From: CAVSWT01 sp963782985
Lineage (GTDB): Bacteria; Bacteroidota; Ignavibacteria; Ignavibacteriales; Ignavibacteriaceae
Direction of reading: 5' to 3'
DNA: 64,000 nucleotides
Assembly (NCBI GenBank): GCA_963782985.1
Contig: CAWALU010000010.1
Coordinates: 186,001 to 250,000, forward strand
Shown: positions 63,543 through 64,000 of the stretch, piece after piece
Layout of the letters: each line of letters starts with the position of its first letter
Position numbering within the stretch: position 1 is the first letter of the stretch
Translations under genes and position numbers: made by a program
The notes under the pieces: generated by a model
Told to the model about the DNA's origin: nothing
What the model saw: only the letters and a program-made list of their open reading frames with translations
Databases searched by the model: none

Positions 63543-64000
63543 TGGTTGAAGTAAAAAATTTAACTAAAGCATTTGGAGATTTTGTCGTCCTTGATGATAT
63601 ATCTTTACAAATTGAAGAAGGAGACAACTTTGTTGTTTTTGGAAGAAGCGGCACCGGCAAAAGTGTTCTACTTAAATGTTTGGTGGGCTTGTTAGAACCC
63701 GACAAAGGCGAAGTTTTCATTGATGGGAAAAGTGTTTTAAATATTCCAATAAATGAATTAAATAAGGTTCGAAAAAATATCGGATTTTTATTTCAAAGCG
63801 CTGCTCTTTATGATTCTATGTCGGTTAGAGAGAATTTAGAATTTCCGCTAATCAGAAATTTTGATTTCTCTGCCAAGGAAAGAGAAGAAAAAGTAAAAAC
63901 TGTTTTAAAGAAAGTTTCTTTAGAAAGTTCAATTGATAAAATGCCTGCTGAACTTTCAGGCGGAATGAAAAAAAGAATTGGGCTTGCACGGACAATAATT
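63542..64000 (+). CDS. mlaF: MlaF-like ABC transporter ATPase, 5' part
   Basis: Only the first 153 codons are present; the gene continues past the window. Walker A is FGRSGTGKSVLLKCLVGLLE, the Q-loop is in IGFLFQSAALYDSMSVRENL, and the ABC signature LSGGMKKRIGLAR lies at the edge. The ATPase pairs with the MlaE permease just upstream, whose stop it overlaps by one base. An MCE-domain (MlaD) gene is expected next but cannot be seen. Confidence 0.92.
   Translation, partial: MVEVKNLTKAFGDFVVLDDISLQIEEGDNFVVFGRSGTGKSVLLKCLVGLLEPDKGEVFIDGKSVLNIPINELNKVRKNIGFLFQSAALYDSMSVRENLEFPLIRNFDFSAKEREEKVKTVLKKVSLESSIDKMPAELSGGMKKRIGLARTII

Overview
The window is AT-rich bacterial chromosome, most likely from the Ignavibacteria branch of the Bacteroidota/Chlorobiota group. 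Support: several secreted proteins end in a type IX secretion (T9SS) sorting domain with the YPNPFNP-type motif; there is a GWxTD-domain protein, an LptE-like lipoprotein, a BamA-type barrel and a TonB receptor (Gram-negative envelope); and the housekeeping genes are interspersed with short operons. This placement is inference from gene content; there is no rRNA in the window. I see no tRNA, rRNA, CRISPR array, transposase or prophage.

Layout. 1-6.2 kb: a sugar/amino-sugar locus (divergent TonB receptor start, two ROK-family paralogues of which one looks catalytically dead, a NagX-like membrane protein, an MFS permease, a UPF0309 SIS protein). 6.3-11.6 kb: UvrD-like helicase, a broken T9SS metallopeptidase, and the floA operon. 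12-16.4 kb: clpC, pterin dehydratase, pyrE, and a MazF-type toxin-antitoxin pair. 16.5-21.3 kb: M64 peptidase, PP2C/SpoIIE phosphatase, succinate-semialdehyde dehydrogenase, and two small stress-type envelope proteins. 21.5-26 kb: truA, membrane proteins, a crotonase, a deacetylase-like protein. 26.2-31.4 kb (minus strand): paired M16 peptidases, lepB and gatB, with palindromic repeats after lepB and gatB. 31.8-35.4 kb: two related T9SS secreted-protein genes, one badly decayed, with repeat-rich spacers. 35.8-45.2 kb: miaB, a SPOR protein, an MBL hydrolase, a sigma-54 activator, lptE, glycosyltransferases, and a 3-methyladenine glycosylase. 45.6-49.9 kb: secreted beta-helix and glycosidase-like proteins and a lysozyme-like protein. 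50-59.5 kb: CPBP protease, cdsA, rimO, GWxTD, PfkB kinase, BamA-like barrel, UbiA, rnhB, yraN. 59.5-62.5 kb: a TRAP transporter whose binding protein is convergent. 62.7 kb to the end: an MlaE/MlaF lipid-transport ABC system cut by the window edge.

Two themes cut across the regions. First, many genes are broken by single-base indels, mostly beside homopolymers and mostly losses, including one in the housekeeping gene miaB. They cluster at 8.8-10.1, 32.7-37.5 and 46.9-49.6 kb, while the rest reads cleanly. That pattern fits patchy sequencing or assembly error at least as well as real gene decay. Second, the spacers hold palindromic, MITE-like repeats, one of which supplies the gatB stop codon.

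No single locus is clearly a new defence or mobile system. The best candidates for undescribed biology are the active/degenerate ROK pair in the sugar locus, the hairpin that covers the ribosome-binding site and start of the 49.2-kb lysozyme-like gene, and the GTAGAGACG-bounded repeat element.
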